A stretch of DNA of 64,000 bases from Acidovorax sp. 69. GTDB taxonomy: Bacteria; Pseudomonadota; Gammaproteobacteria; Burkholderiales; Burkholderiaceae_C. Below the pieces are notes generated by a model. The model made no database searches, was not told the DNA's origin, and worked only from the letters and a program-made list of their open reading frames with translations. Location: contig NZ_PGEP01000001.1 of assembly GCF_002797445.1 (NCBI RefSeq), positions 2,108,501 through 2,172,500 on the forward strand, written 5' to 3'. Positions within the stretch are counted from its first letter, which is position 1. Each line of letters starts with the position of its first letter. A program made the translations under genes and the position numbers. Of the stretch, positions 18,905 to 28,218 are shown piece by piece.

Positions 18905-20749
18905 CGGATTCACCTTCTGATGCCTCAGGCTCCTCGGCTGATATGGCCGGGGGTTGAGGCCGCGTGATGAGCTGCACCATTGCATCGCGCAGTTGGCCGG
19001 TGGACACGGGTTTGTGCAGCAACAGCGCAGAGGTCGATTGTGCATCTCGCAGGCGCTGCGGGGATGTATCGCCCGTCATGATGATGGCGGGGACGGGCGC
19101 TCCCAGATAGGCGCGCAGTGCTTGCAGCACGTGTTTGCCGGTCTCTTCGTGGCGCAGGCGGAAGTCCGTGATGATGATGTCGGGTGTCACATCTTCCAGC
19201 ACTTCGAGCGCATGGGCGCTCGACTCCGCCGTCATGCACTGGCAGCCCCAGCTTTGCAGGAGCGATTGCATGCCCATGCGTACCGCTTCGTCGTCATCGA
19301 TGGCCAGAACCTTCAGTCCCACCAGACTGTGTGCGTCGAGCGCCGGGGTGGCATCGTCCTCCAGGGCGCCTTGCCAGCAGTCCAGCCACAGCCGAAAAAC
19401 GGAACCTCTGCCGGGGTGCGAGCGCAGCTCGACAGATGTCTTCATCTCGCGCGCCAGCCGCTGGACAATGGCCAGCCCCAGGCCGAGCCCCTTGCGGCGG
19501 TCGCGCTCGGGGTTACCGAGCTGGTGGAACTCCTTGAAGATGTCCCCCATTGGTGCTCTGGGATGCCTGCGCCGGTGTCCCACACTTCCAGCGCGAGCCG
19601 CTTGCCCCGTGTACGGCAGGCAATCAGCACGCCGCCCTTGGCCGTGTAGCGCAGGGCGTTGGAGATGAAGTTGTGCATGACCAGCCCGACCAGTGAGCGG
19701 TCGGCAAAGGCGGCGGCCGAGGTTTCGCGGGTGCGGTACACCAGCCCTGCTGTGTCGGCCTGCACGCCAAACTCCTGCTCCAGAGCGGTCAGCAGTGGTT
19801 GCACGGCGAAGGCCTCTGGTCGCACCTTGACCACTCCTGCCTCCAACCGCGAATAGTCCAGCAAGGTGGTGAGCATTTCCGCCGCAGCGCCAGACGCTGC
19901 ATGCGCGTGCTTGAGCACGGTGCGCTGGTGTTCGTTGAGCGGGCTGCGCTGCAGTGATTCCAGAAATAGCCCCATGGCGTGCAGGGGTTGTCGCAGGTCG
20001 TGGCTGGCGGCTGCCAGAAAACGGGATTTGTCGCGGTCGGCTTGCTCTGCGGCCTCCTGGGCGGCCAGGGCGCGCTGCGATTCGTCGCGCAGTTGGCTGA
20101 CCAGGCGCTCGTTTTCGAGCTTGAGTGCAATGCTGCGCCTTGTGGCCCGGTCCGCCGTGCGCGCTTGCAGGCAGGTCAACGCGAAGTACACACTGGTCAG
20201 GAACAGCGCCGGCCACATTACGGGCCCCCCTGCCAGTGCAACCGACATCATCACCCCCCCAATGGCGCTGGTGAGGTAGGTGACATAGGCCCGGTAGAGC
20301 GGTGCACCCAGACCCAGTGCCCCCGACGACACGGTGCTGATGATGCCGATGGCATAGATCACGCTGTCGGACGTGCCCCAGTAAAGCACCACATAGCCCA
20401 GGCTGCCCCAGCTCAGACCCATGGCCGCCATGCAGGCGATCAGTTTGCGCGCTGCGCGCGGCGCCGGATCGACGAAGGGCGCAATGCTGCGCAGCGCGAT
20501 GTAAACGCCGGCAATCACGAGGGTGTGTGATACCAGCCATACCGTGATGGCCTGTGTGTCGGCCACACGGGCCATCACCCACAAGGTGCCCAGCGCGGTG
20601 GCCAACGACGCCAGCAGCGTCATCGGGAAATTTTGCCGCAGCAGCGCTACCTGCTCGCGCAGCACTTCATCGCGCTCCCACACGGGCCAACCCCAGCGTG
20701 TGGGAGGGGTGGCGGAGGGCGGCTGAGGCGCAGTCTCAGAGGGTGTCAT
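18876..20749 (-). CDS. Hybrid sensor histidine kinase/response regulator (one-base frameshift)
   Basis: The N-terminal 180 residues contain about five membrane segments (FPMTLLASLATALGTLWVM, VWLVSHTLVIAGVYIAL and others). A HisKA domain follows with FLAAASHDLRQPLHAM (phospho-acceptor His), then the ATPase domain with N-box HNFISNALRYT, G1 WDTGAGIP and GLGLGLAIVQRLA, and a C-terminal receiver domain (LKVLAIDDDEAVRMG, acceptor Asp in IIITDFRLR). The reading frame breaks at a run of five C at 19544-19548 (G on the coding strand); six would join G-A-G-I-P-E-H-Q to G-D-I-F-K-E-F. I regard it as one gene. Its start overlaps the upstream LuxR-type regulator by 14 bases. The stimulus is unknown. Confidence 0.88.
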
Positions 20750-21371
20750 GGAGCTGCGGGGTAGACAGGCCCAGGCGCTGCGCTGCCAGCAGGGCGGCGC
20801 TGCGGCTATTGACGCCCAGTTGCGCAAAGATGGCGGCAACATGCACGCGCACGGTGTTCTCGCTCAGGCCCAGGTCGCGAGCAATCACCTTGTTGGGCTT
20901 GCCGGTGCACAGCAGCGCGAGCACATCCAGCTGTCGCGCGGTCAGTGAAGGCGCGTCGGGCCCCCGTGTGGTGGCACTGTTGCCACTGTTGATGGGAAAA
21001 CAGGGGTGACCTGACAGTGCGCAGGTAATGGCTTCCAGAATGTCCTCTGCCCGCGCAGATTTGGGCAGAAAGCCATCGGCACCTCGGGCGCGCGCCTCGT
21101 GAATGGCATCGGGCGCCACACTGGCCGACACCAGAACGATGCGGGCCCGTGGGCAGGCTTGCCGCAGCAGCCGCAGGCCATCAAGGCCACTCATGCCGGG
21201 CAGCTGGATGTCGAGCAGTACCAGATCGATGTCCGCCTGCTGCAGCGCGCAGGCGTCGGCGATTGAGCCTGCTTCGGCAATCGCACCCACCGAAGGATGG
21301 TCCTGCACGATCAGGCGCAGCCCCGTGCGGAACAGGGTGTGGTCATCCACAAGCAAAAGTCGGGCACTCAT
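20736..21371 (-). CDS. LuxR/NarL-type response regulator
   Basis: The 211-residue protein has an N-terminal receiver domain (ARLLLVDDHTLFRTGL, acceptor Asp in LVLLDIQLPGMSG, Lys in DGFLPKSA) and a C-terminal LuxR helix-turn-helix (LTARQLDVLALLCTGKPNKVIARDLGLSENTVRVHV). I chose the ATG at 21371 (MSARLLLVDD), which places the receiver domain at the true N-terminus, over a longer upstream reading. It is translationally coupled to the hybrid kinase downstream, so the pair is a two-component system. It is divergent from the gene at 21535. Confidence 0.9.
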   Translation of the reverse strand: MSARLLLVDDHTLFRTGLRLIVQDHPSVGAIAEAGSIADACALQQADIDLVLLDIQLPGMSGLDGLRLLRQACPRARIVLVSASVAPDAIHEARARGADGFLPKSARAEDILEAITCALSGHPCFPINSGNSATTRGPDAPSLTARQLDVLALLCTGKPNKVIARDLGLSENTVRVHVAAIFAQLGVNSRSAALLAAQRLGLSTPQLHDTL

Positions 21372-21416
21372 CGAGCAAGTATTGCGCACAACGCAGTGTT
21401 GCGGGCTAGTCCATTT

Positions 21417-21496
21417 GTGCGATGGACGCACGGTTGTGCACTTTCTAGACTTTCCGTCAAGCATTGAAAGGCACTTCGGGTGCGCACCAATGCGCA
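21417..21496. promoter_or_regulatory. Inverted repeats in the divergent regulator/adhesin-like promoter region
   Basis: GTGCG-N5-CGCAC (21417-21431) and TGCGCA-N4-TGCGCA (21481-21496) lie between the LuxR-type regulator and the gene at 21535, with a further GCGCA at about 21383. They are candidate binding sites for the regulator; no experimental consensus is known to me. Confidence 0.3.
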
Positions 21497-21534
21497 AACC
21501 TTCGTTTTCACCCTTCGTTTTCAAAGGTAGTCCC

Positions 21535-22128
21535 ATGACATCCAATGCTCTCCTTCACGCCGCCACATCACCGGACAATGCCCATCGCCGCAGTGAACGG
21601 CGACCGACCGCTGCTGTGGAGGCCTCCCAGGCAAGTTCGGGCCTCGGGGGCAATACCCTGGCGCACATCGTGGAGGAAAACTGCCCCGACATGCTCGTTG
21701 CTGCGGGCGTAGTGATTGAGCACCTGGACGCTCAGGCCGGTACTTGGCAGTTTTCCGCCGACCAGGGCCAGAACTGGCGCGCAATCCGCACCGATCTGAT
21801 CAACCGTGCGGGCAATCTGGGTCTGGCGCTAGACCGGGATGCACGACTGCGTGTATTGCCGTTTGGGGGCCACCGGGTGACGGGCGTCCGTGTAGCGTTT
21901 CATACGGTCCAGCGCAGCCATGGGCAGGGCAATGGCAGCTATCGCGCCTATGCCCCCGACGAGCGTGACGGTGGCTCGCGCACCGTGACGCTGGTGCTCA
22001 GTCTTTCTTCTATCAACGGCGCGCCGCCTGCTGTGCATGTGCCCCGCCCGCGCAACAAGCGGGCCATGGTGCAGCGGGCTGCGGCCTCGGTCGGTGCGTC
22101 GCTGTCGGGCGCGATGGCGATGGCCTGA
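21535..22128 (+). CDS. Small protein with one adhesin/cadherin-like repeat segment
   Basis: The product is about 197 residues. The central part resembles a single unit of the Ig/cadherin-like repeats found in very large bacterial surface adhesins: GTWQFSADQGQNWRAI, then LALDRDARLRVLPFGG, then YRAYAPDERDGGS, mirroring the usual pattern W-Q-Y-S-T-D-G-G-x-x-W ... L-R-F-V-P ... R-A-W-D. No signal peptide is obvious; the N-terminus is polar (MTSNALLHAATSPDNAHRR) and the C-terminus basic then Ala/Gly-rich. It faces the LuxR-type regulator across about 160 bp with dyads, so that system may control it. Function is unknown. Confidence 0.55.
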   Translation: MTSNALLHAATSPDNAHRRSERRPTAAVEASQASSGLGGNTLAHIVEENCPDMLVAAGVVIEHLDAQAGTWQFSADQGQNWRAIRTDLINRAGNLGLALDRDARLRVLPFGGHRVTGVRVAFHTVQRSHGQGNGSYRAYAPDERDGGSRTVTLVLSLSSINGAPPAVHVPRPRNKRAMVQRAAASVGASLSGAMAMA

Positions 22129-22282
22129 AGGGGGCTGGCAAGGGCTTCGCAAGGCCTTTTTATGCACTGGAAGTGTGCAATTTTGGAGGGCAGGGAAACC
22201 GGCTGTGCAGGTGGAAAAACCGTTTGCGGCGACAATGCCGGTCCTTTCGGTTTTTCTTTCCCTGTTTTCGTTCAGTTTTTCC

Positions 22283-22804
22283 ATGTCCAGTATCCAGGTT
22301 CGTCCCGCCACGCTTCGCGATGCCAAAGCCATTGCCCAGATCCACACCGTCTCTGCCCAAGAGGTCTACAAAGGACTGGTGCCAGACGAGCAGTTGAAAT
22401 CCATGTCAGTCGAAAAGCGCCAGGCCTACTGGCGCGAGGCCATTGAATATTGTGAGCCCCAGGTCCAGGTGGCCATTGACGGTGAAAAGATCGTCGGCTT
22501 TGTGGGCTACGACCGCTCGCGCGATGAGAAGTCCCGCCCCACCACCGGTGAAATCTGGGCGATCTATGCAGCCCCCACCCATTGGAACCAAGGCGTTGGC
22601 CTGGCCCTGTGGGATGCCGCCCGCGACGGTTTGCACGAAGAAGGCTGCACCAACGTCACTGCGTGGGTGCCGCTGCGCAATGAACGCGCCATCCGGTTCC
22701 ATGAAATGGCCGGCTTCAAGCGCGAGCTGTCTACTGCCAAGACGGCGGTGATTGGTGGCGTGAAGATCGAAGAAGTGCGCCTGAAGCGCCCCATCAACGC
22801 ATAA
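22283..22804 (+). CDS. GNAT-family N-acetyltransferase
   Basis: The 173-residue protein shows the GNAT fold: an N-terminal beta strand (IQVRPATLRDAKAIAQIH), the motif A region with acetyl-CoA loop WNQGVGLALWDAARDGL, and a final strand ERAIRFHEMAGFKRE. The acceptor substrate is not predictable. I chose the ATG at 22283 (MSSIQVRP), the usual GNAT start, over longer upstream readings. It is followed by a methyltransferase gene after 8 bp, which suggests an operon. Confidence 0.88.
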   Translation: MSSIQVRPATLRDAKAIAQIHTVSAQEVYKGLVPDEQLKSMSVEKRQAYWREAIEYCEPQVQVAIDGEKIVGFVGYDRSRDEKSRPTTGEIWAIYAAPTHWNQGVGLALWDAARDGLHEEGCTNVTAWVPLRNERAIRFHEMAGFKRELSTAKTAVIGGVKIEEVRLKRPINA

Positions 22805-22812
22805 GGCACACG

Positions 22813-23970
22813 ATGATCGAATGGAGCCGCCAGGGCCAGATACAACAAGCCCAGTGGCGCTCCGAGAGCGGTGCCCCGGCCCCGCGACGGGTCGTCACTG
22901 CCGATGACACCCTGGCCGCAGATACGGCTTACCGCATGGCCTGTGAAGGCACGGGCCTGTTGTGGCAGGGTGACTTTCAGAATGCGCGCATGCTGCTTCA
23001 GGCGCTCATGCGCCGGGTCGATGCCAAGACCGGCAAGCACCGCAAGGCAGCCGCCAAGGCCGTCCAGAAAGCAGCCGTGGCCACGCCCTCCGAAGCGTTT
23101 CATCTGCATCGACAGGCGCAGGCTCAGCGGGCACGCGTGCTGGCTGCGGTTTTGATTCCGCTGGAAGGCGACTACAGCATTCCATTGCGCCGTGCGCCGG
23201 ATTGGCGCGAGGCCTGCACACAAGCCTGGGGTCCTGCCACGGGTGAGCCTTGCGTGGCCACGCTGCGTGAGTTGCTGGGTTTGGTTGGTGCCTACGAGTG
23301 GCGCAAGAAAGGGGTGGAGGTGGCCGCGCTGGGCGCCCCCCCGCGCAACCGGATTCATCCGTACTACGGCGTTTTCTCACCGGTGCGCGGTGAGTATGTG
23401 GATCTGGTTGCCACCACGGATCTGCCCAGCAAAGCGCTGGCTTTTGACATTGGCGTGGGCACGGGCGTATTGTCGGCCGTGCTTGTGCGCCGTGGTGTGC
23501 AGCAGGTGGTTGCCACCGACCAAGACCCACGGGCCCTGGCCTGTGCGCACGACAACCTTCAACGCCTGGGCGTTTTGTCTCAGGTCGAGCTGCAGCAGGC
23601 GAACCTGTTTCCGCCGGGTCGCGCGCCGCTGGTGGTGTGTAACCCGCCCTGGGTGCCCGCGCGTGCCAGCTCGCCCATTGAGCATGCGGTGTACGACGAG
23701 GGCAGCCGCATGCTGCGTGGGTTTATTGCGGGTTTGGTCGAGCATCTGGAGCCTGGAGGCGAAGGTTGGCTGATCCTTTCGGATCTGGCTGAGCACCTGG
23801 GTTTGCGCCCCCGCGAGCAGTTGCTGGGCTGGATTGCCGATGCAGGCTTGGTGGTCCGCGGGCGACACGATGTCAAGCCGGCACATGCCAAGGCCGCCGA
23901 TGCCGGGGATGCGCTGCACGCGGCGCGTGCCGCAGAGGTGACTTCTTTGTGGCGATTGGCCGCGGCCTAG
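22813..23970 (+). CDS. Class I SAM-dependent methyltransferase (HemK/PrmA-like)
   Basis: The 385-residue protein has an N-terminal region of about 185 residues of unknown function, then a Rossmann methyltransferase domain. Motif I is FDIGVGTGVLSAVLVRRG, motif II VVATDQDPRALACAHDN, and the catalytic NPPW motif (LVVCNPPWVPAR) is the form used by N-methyltransferases acting on planar amines such as glutamine or nucleobases. The Lys/Ala-rich stretch at about 70-95 may contact nucleic acid. The target is not determined. It lies 8 bp behind the GNAT gene. Confidence 0.85.
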   Translation: MIEWSRQGQIQQAQWRSESGAPAPRRVVTADDTLAADTAYRMACEGTGLLWQGDFQNARMLLQALMRRVDAKTGKHRKAAAKAVQKAAVATPSEAFHLHRQAQAQRARVLAAVLIPLEGDYSIPLRRAPDWREACTQAWGPATGEPCVATLRELLGLVGAYEWRKKGVEVAALGAPPRNRIHPYYGVFSPVRGEYVDLVATTDLPSKALAFDIGVGTGVLSAVLVRRGVQQVVATDQDPRALACAHDNLQRLGVLSQVELQQANLFPPGRAPLVVCNPPWVPARASSPIEHAVYDEGSRMLRGFIAGLVEHLEPGGEGWLILSDLAEHLGLRPREQLLGWIADAGLVVRGRHDVKPAHAKAADAGDALHAARAAEVTSLWRLAAA

Positions 23971-24054
23971 CGGCCCACAACCGACGTTTGTGCGGTGCCT
24001 GGAGCCACGGCGCTCTGGAAGTGCCATGCCGTGGTTGTCCCGCCTGATCGCGTC

Positions 24055-24633
24055 CTAGTCAAGCAGGGCTGGCTGGGTGTGTGCGAAAGCGCCATAGGTG
24101 GCTTCTGATACGGTGGGGAGCAGTTGCTCCAGCCGTTCACGCAGGCTGGCGGAACGCTCGGCTCCTGCGGCCAGGGCGACTTCCTCGAACATGGCGTCAC
24201 CCACATCCAGCATGCTCGTGCGGTCCTTGGCTCCGCGCAGGGCTTCTCGAAAGTGCTGCGCCAGCACAGGGTCACGGCGTGAAAAAAGCCGCTCGCAAGT
24301 GTCGAAAAGGTACATGCGCGCCCCCGCGAGCGAGCGCAGGGATTCGCCCGGCTCAGGCCGCAGCAAGGCGGGCACTGGGCTTGATGTTCGGGTGGGCGAC
24401 GCTGTATCGGTAACGGTTGCTGCGCCATCGACAGGGAGATCGGCAGGCCCCGTCAGGTAGCCTTGTCGCATGAGGTTCTCGACGATTTGCGCCCCGATAC
24501 CGTTGTACATGGCTTGCAGGGCGGACAGTGGCTTGCCATCGGCCAACAGAAGCAGAGAGCGCTCTCGCAGGCTCAGGGTGCGGACACCCGGTGAGAGTTC
24601 AAGGCGGGCTTTTTCGGTTTTTTGCAGCAGCAT
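24055..24633 (-). CDS. Hypothetical protein with helix-rich N-terminus
   Basis: The 192-residue protein begins with a segment resembling a small winged-helix region (LSLRERSLLLLADGKPLSALQAMYNGIGAQIVENLMRQGYL), then a low-complexity Thr/Pro linker, then a helical domain (ARMYLFDTCERLFSRRDPVLAQHFREAL). I do not recognise a named family. It is convergent with the methyltransferase and divergent from dusC, so it is probably monocistronic. Confidence 0.6.
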   Translation of the reverse strand: MLLQKTEKARLELSPGVRTLSLRERSLLLLADGKPLSALQAMYNGIGAQIVENLMRQGYLTGPADLPVDGAATVTDTASPTRTSSPVPALLRPEPGESLRSLAGARMYLFDTCERLFSRRDPVLAQHFREALRGAKDRTSMLDVGDAMFEEVALAAGAERSASLRERLEQLLPTVSEATYGAFAHTQPALLD

Positions 24634-24749
24634 GGGCGCCTCAGGTCACGGGTGAATGCCCGCTATTGCAGCGGGCTGCCATGACGCCGTGATGACCCTT
24701 TGCCGCACAATGCCGGGTGGCGTTCGGTTGCTCCCCGGTGTGCGGCTGT

Positions 24750-24796
24750 GATTGCTATATATTTAATAGCTGTTGGCGCTTTTAAAACAAGCGCCT
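24750..24796. repeat. Dispersed-repeat copy upstream of dusC
   Basis: The segment reads GATTGCTATATATTTAATAGCTG, then TTGGCGCTT, an AAAAC spacer and AAGCGCCTCG. It retains the ATTGCTATA tail, the AATAGCTG arm and a GGCGCTT/AAGCGCC stem, in the orientation opposite to the copy after dnaB. Confidence 0.65.
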
Positions 24797-24880
24797 CGAC
24801 CTGTTTTGCTTCATGCGTCTGCGAATGGGAACGACCTGCAGCGCCCGGCTCCCAGACACCACTTTGACCGTTCCATTGCG

Positions 24881-25840
24881 ATGACCCTGCTGCTTGCCCC
24901 CATGGAAGGGCTTTTGGATTTTGTGCTGCGCGACGTTCTGACCCGTGTCGGCGGTGTGGACCGTTGTGTCTCTGAGTTCATTCGCATCACTGGCACGCTG
25001 TTGCCCGACAAGGTTTTTTTGCGCTATGTGCCCGAGTTGCAGCATGGCAGCCGCACGCTGGCGGGCGTGCCCGTGCGGGCACAGTTGCTGGGCTCGGACC
25101 CGGTCTGCATGGCCGAGAACGCCGCGCGCCTGTCCGCGCTAGGTCCCGAGGGGATTGATCTGAACTTCGGTTGTCCTGCCAAGGTGGTCAATCGCCATGG
25201 TGGGGGTGCGGCCCTGTTGCAGGAGCCCGAGCGCATCGTGGCCGTGGTGGCAGCGGTGCGGCGCGCTGTGCCAGCGCACCTGCCGGTATCGGCCAAGATG
25301 AGACTGGGGTTTAACGACACGCACCTGATGCGTGAATGCGCGCAGGCCATGCAGGCAGGCGGTGCCTCCGAACTGGTGGTGCACGCGCGCACCAAGGCCG
25401 ATGGCTATCGCGCACCTGCGTACTGGGAGCACATCCCCGCGATCCGTGCGGCCGTGAGCATCCCGGTGGTGGCCAATGGCGAGATCTGGACGGTGGCCGA
25501 TGCGCATCGTTGCCGGGAGGTGTCGGGCTGTGATGCCCTCATGTTGGGGCGCGGCATGGTGGCTGACCCAGGGCTGGCTCGCGCCATCCGATCAGCCGAT
25601 GCCGGACAACCCGGCTCGGACGCCGTGGGATGGCGCGATCTGATCCCCCATCTGGTTGCCTTCTGGCAATTGGTGTGTGTTGACCTGGAGCCGCGCCAGC
25701 GTGCCGGGCGACTGAAACAGTGGCTCAACCTGCTGCGCAGACGCTTTAGTGAGGCCGAGGCGGCCTACCAGCATGTGCGCACGATGACGGACCAGCGCGC
25801 GATCACCGTCTGGGTGGCTGCGTTGCAAGCCGAGGCCTGA
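24881..25840 (+). CDS. dusC: tRNA-dihydrouridine(16) synthase DusC
   Basis: The 319-residue FMN enzyme reduces uridine 16 in tRNA. Motifs are LAPMEGLLDFVLRDVL at the N-terminus, the catalytic-cysteine loop DLNFGCPAKVVNRHGGGAALL, VSAKMRLG, VVHARTKADGY, PVVANGEIW and MLGRGMVADPGLA. The non-conserved upstream reading from 24773 falls within the repeat element, so I chose the ATG at 24881 (MTLLLAPMEG). The C-terminal helical domain matches the DusC subtype rather than DusA or DusB. Confidence 0.92.
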   Translation: MTLLLAPMEGLLDFVLRDVLTRVGGVDRCVSEFIRITGTLLPDKVFLRYVPELQHGSRTLAGVPVRAQLLGSDPVCMAENAARLSALGPEGIDLNFGCPAKVVNRHGGGAALLQEPERIVAVVAAVRRAVPAHLPVSAKMRLGFNDTHLMRECAQAMQAGGASELVVHARTKADGYRAPAYWEHIPAIRAAVSIPVVANGEIWTVADAHRCREVSGCDALMLGRGMVADPGLARAIRSADAGQPGSDAVGWRDLIPHLVAFWQLVCVDLEPRQRAGRLKQWLNLLRRRFSEAEAAYQHVRTMTDQRAITVWVAALQAEA

Positions 25841-25900
25841 AGCGGCGGCAGCGGGGCTGCATACCGGGTCTGCCAACGGGCTTCCGTGTGCCCGGGAGGC

Positions 25901-27777
25901 TTACAAGAGGTGGTCGGGAGCGAGGGGGCCCAGTAACTGCAGCATCAGGCGCAAAGGGGCGCTGGCATCGGGTTCGCTTGTGGCGTCGGAAAGGCCACTG
26001 CCATGGGGTGCGCGCCACACGATGCCGTTGTCGGTCAGCTGCACCTGCCACGCGGCATCTCGCAAGGCTGCCTCGATTTGTGCGGTGGCCCGCCGGGACA
26101 GCTCTGTACTGTGAATCAACAGCGCAACTTCAGTGTTCTGCCGCTGCGAGCGAATGTCCAGATTCATGGAACCGACCGCGAGCAGGCGACCGTCCATGAT
26201 CAGCAGCTTGGAGTGCAGCATGGCGCGCGAGCTGCCCGAGGAGCCCGTGCCCCCCATGCTGCCGGTGGAGCCGAGGGCGCCACGCAGCATTCCGGTGAGC
26301 TCACTGCGCATTTCATACAGTTCAACACCCATGGTCAGCAGAGCAGGGCGGTGCCGTGCATAGCCTGCGTGCGCAATGGGTGCGTCGTTGGAAGCCAGTG
26401 AGTTGGTGAGTACCCGAACACGCACACCGCGTGCACGCGCTGCGGCAAAGGCGCGCTTCATGTCGGGCCCCGGTACAAAGTACGGCGAGATGATGAGCAG
26501 GTCGCGTCGCGCCTGGCCCATGAGTTGGAGCAATCCGTCCACCACCGTGTCGGTTGGGGCGTCGACCGCTTCGCTAGCCTGCGAGCGGATGTTCTTGCCC
26601 GTGCCGCTGGGTTTGGCAGAGGAAGAGGGCGCAGGCGCGGTGGTGGATTCCGCTGGGGCTGGGGTCAGTGAGGCTCCTGCAGTCGGTGCCCGAGGCCCCC
26701 GCAATGTTGCCGCGACTTGGGTGGATTGGGCAGGGAGGTTGGGGGGCAGCGCGGTAGCGGATGCGCCATCAGGCGGAATCTTGGCGGGCTTGTCCACAAG
26801 CACAGCGGCTGGTGCCCAGACAAAAGGGACCTTTTCAAGGTCCATGGGTTCGTAGTTCCAGATCCGTGCACGCTGAGCGGCCGTAGTCCGTTGCCCGTCG
26901 CTGGAGGGGGTTGTGTATCTGGCGCTGGGGCACCCCCCTGTCCCGCACTGCGCTCGCGTTGCACCGCGTCAGAGGCGCGAATGTTTTTGCGCAGGTTATC
27001 GAGTTCATCGCGCGTGACAAGCGACTGAACCGGGTAGGCGCGTTCGTTGTTCCAATAGCTGTCAAAGCTGCGCGATAGCTCCTGCACGATGGGCCCTGCG
27101 GCCAGCACGTCCAGGTCTACAAAGTTGCCGGAATCAGAGTTCCCAAAATAGGCATCGCCCAGATTGCGTCCCCCTGCCACGCCCATCGCGTTGTCGGCAA
27201 TGAAAAGCTTGTTGTGCATGCGCTGCTGCACACGTGCAAAGTCGCCCAGCAGGCTGAACATGCGGCCCAAGGACGACCCCCGCGCACCCGTGAGCGGGTT
27301 GAACATGCGCATCTCGATGTTGGGCACGAAGGCCAGTCGCATCACCTGCGCGTCGCGTCCGGTGCTGTGAAAATCGTCCAGCAGCACGCGCACGCGCACC
27401 CCCCGTTGGGCGGCGGCCACCACACTGAGCAACAGACGTTCACTGCTCGCATCGGCGTGGATGGCGTAGTACTGCAGGTCCAGCGTCTTCTGCGCTGCGT
27501 CCACCAAAGCCAGGCGGCTGCTGTATGCCGCTTGCGGCCCACTCAGCAATACAAACCCCGAGGGTTGTCTCGCCCCCTGGGCCGCTCTGCGCGCCGTGAC
27601 TAACTGGCCCAGCGCTGTGTCGCTGGGGGCTTGCAAGGCGATGGTGACGGGTCGGTCCACATCTTTGGGCAAGCCCGTGCAGCCCCCCATGGCCATTGCA
27701 GCAACCATGGCGATGGCCAGCCCAGCGCGGCGAGTGGCCGCCGATACAAGGACGGTGGATGTGGGCAGGTAAGCCAT
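25901..27777 (-). CDS. Phospholipase D family lipoprotein (ClsC-like), one-base frameshift
   Basis: The protein opens with a lipoprotein signal ending in the lipobox MGGC (about residue 33). Two PLD domains follow, each with an HKD motif: HNKLFIADNAMGVAGGRN in the first half and HSKLLIMDGRLLAVGSMN in the second. The layout matches ClsC-type cardiolipin synthases, which use phosphatidylethanolamine or phosphatidylglycerol, although other transphosphatidylase roles are possible. The frame breaks near a run of five G at 26906-26910; one more base would join the first frame to AAQRARIWNYEPMDLEKVPF. I therefore treat it as one gene. A Ser/Pro/Thr-rich linker of about 60 residues separates the conserved WAPAAVLVDKPAK from the second HKD half. 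Confidence 0.88.
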
Positions 27778-28218
27778 GGTGCGATTGTGACCTTGGAGTT
27801 GTCAGGAGCAGGTGCTCGGAGCCTGCGCAAAGGCATTTCATGGAGTCTGATACCCCCAGAACGGCGGCAGGTGCACTGCTGCGCATGGCCCAAGCCGCAG
27901 TCGGACCAGCGACCCAGCGAGGATTTGCGACGCTGCAGACACTGCCTTTTCGGCGCAGCCCTTCGGGCAAGGCAGCCGGCAACCGGTAACCGCACCCGGT
28001 GTTGTACACATTGCCCAGGCCACTTGCCTGAACGCTGACGCGGGCCTAGGTCGCAGCGGCTGGCTTCCTAGTGAGCACCATGGAATGACATTGAACAGGC
28101 GCTAAGGTACATCCGTGAACAGTCCTCGCCTGTCGGACGAAGCTCCAATCCGCGGGAGTTGCAGGCGGAAATGAACGCACTTGGAGTACATGGTCTTGGC
28201 GCTGGGCGCTGGCCAACC
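27778..28218. other. 441-bp gap between the phospholipase D gene and amt
   Basis: No convincing gene is visible. A 49-codon plus-strand ORF (27840-27989, MESDTPRTAAGALLRMAQAA) with a weak AAAGG upstream is possible but lacks recognisable features. I see no strong terminator for amt. The promoter of the phospholipase D gene should lie in the first part. Confidence 0.5.

Noticed and set aside
27840..27989. 49-codon ORF in the gap before amt
   Set aside because: Only a weak upstream AAAGG, no conserved feature and no neighbour relation; mentioned in the gap entry but not called as a gene.
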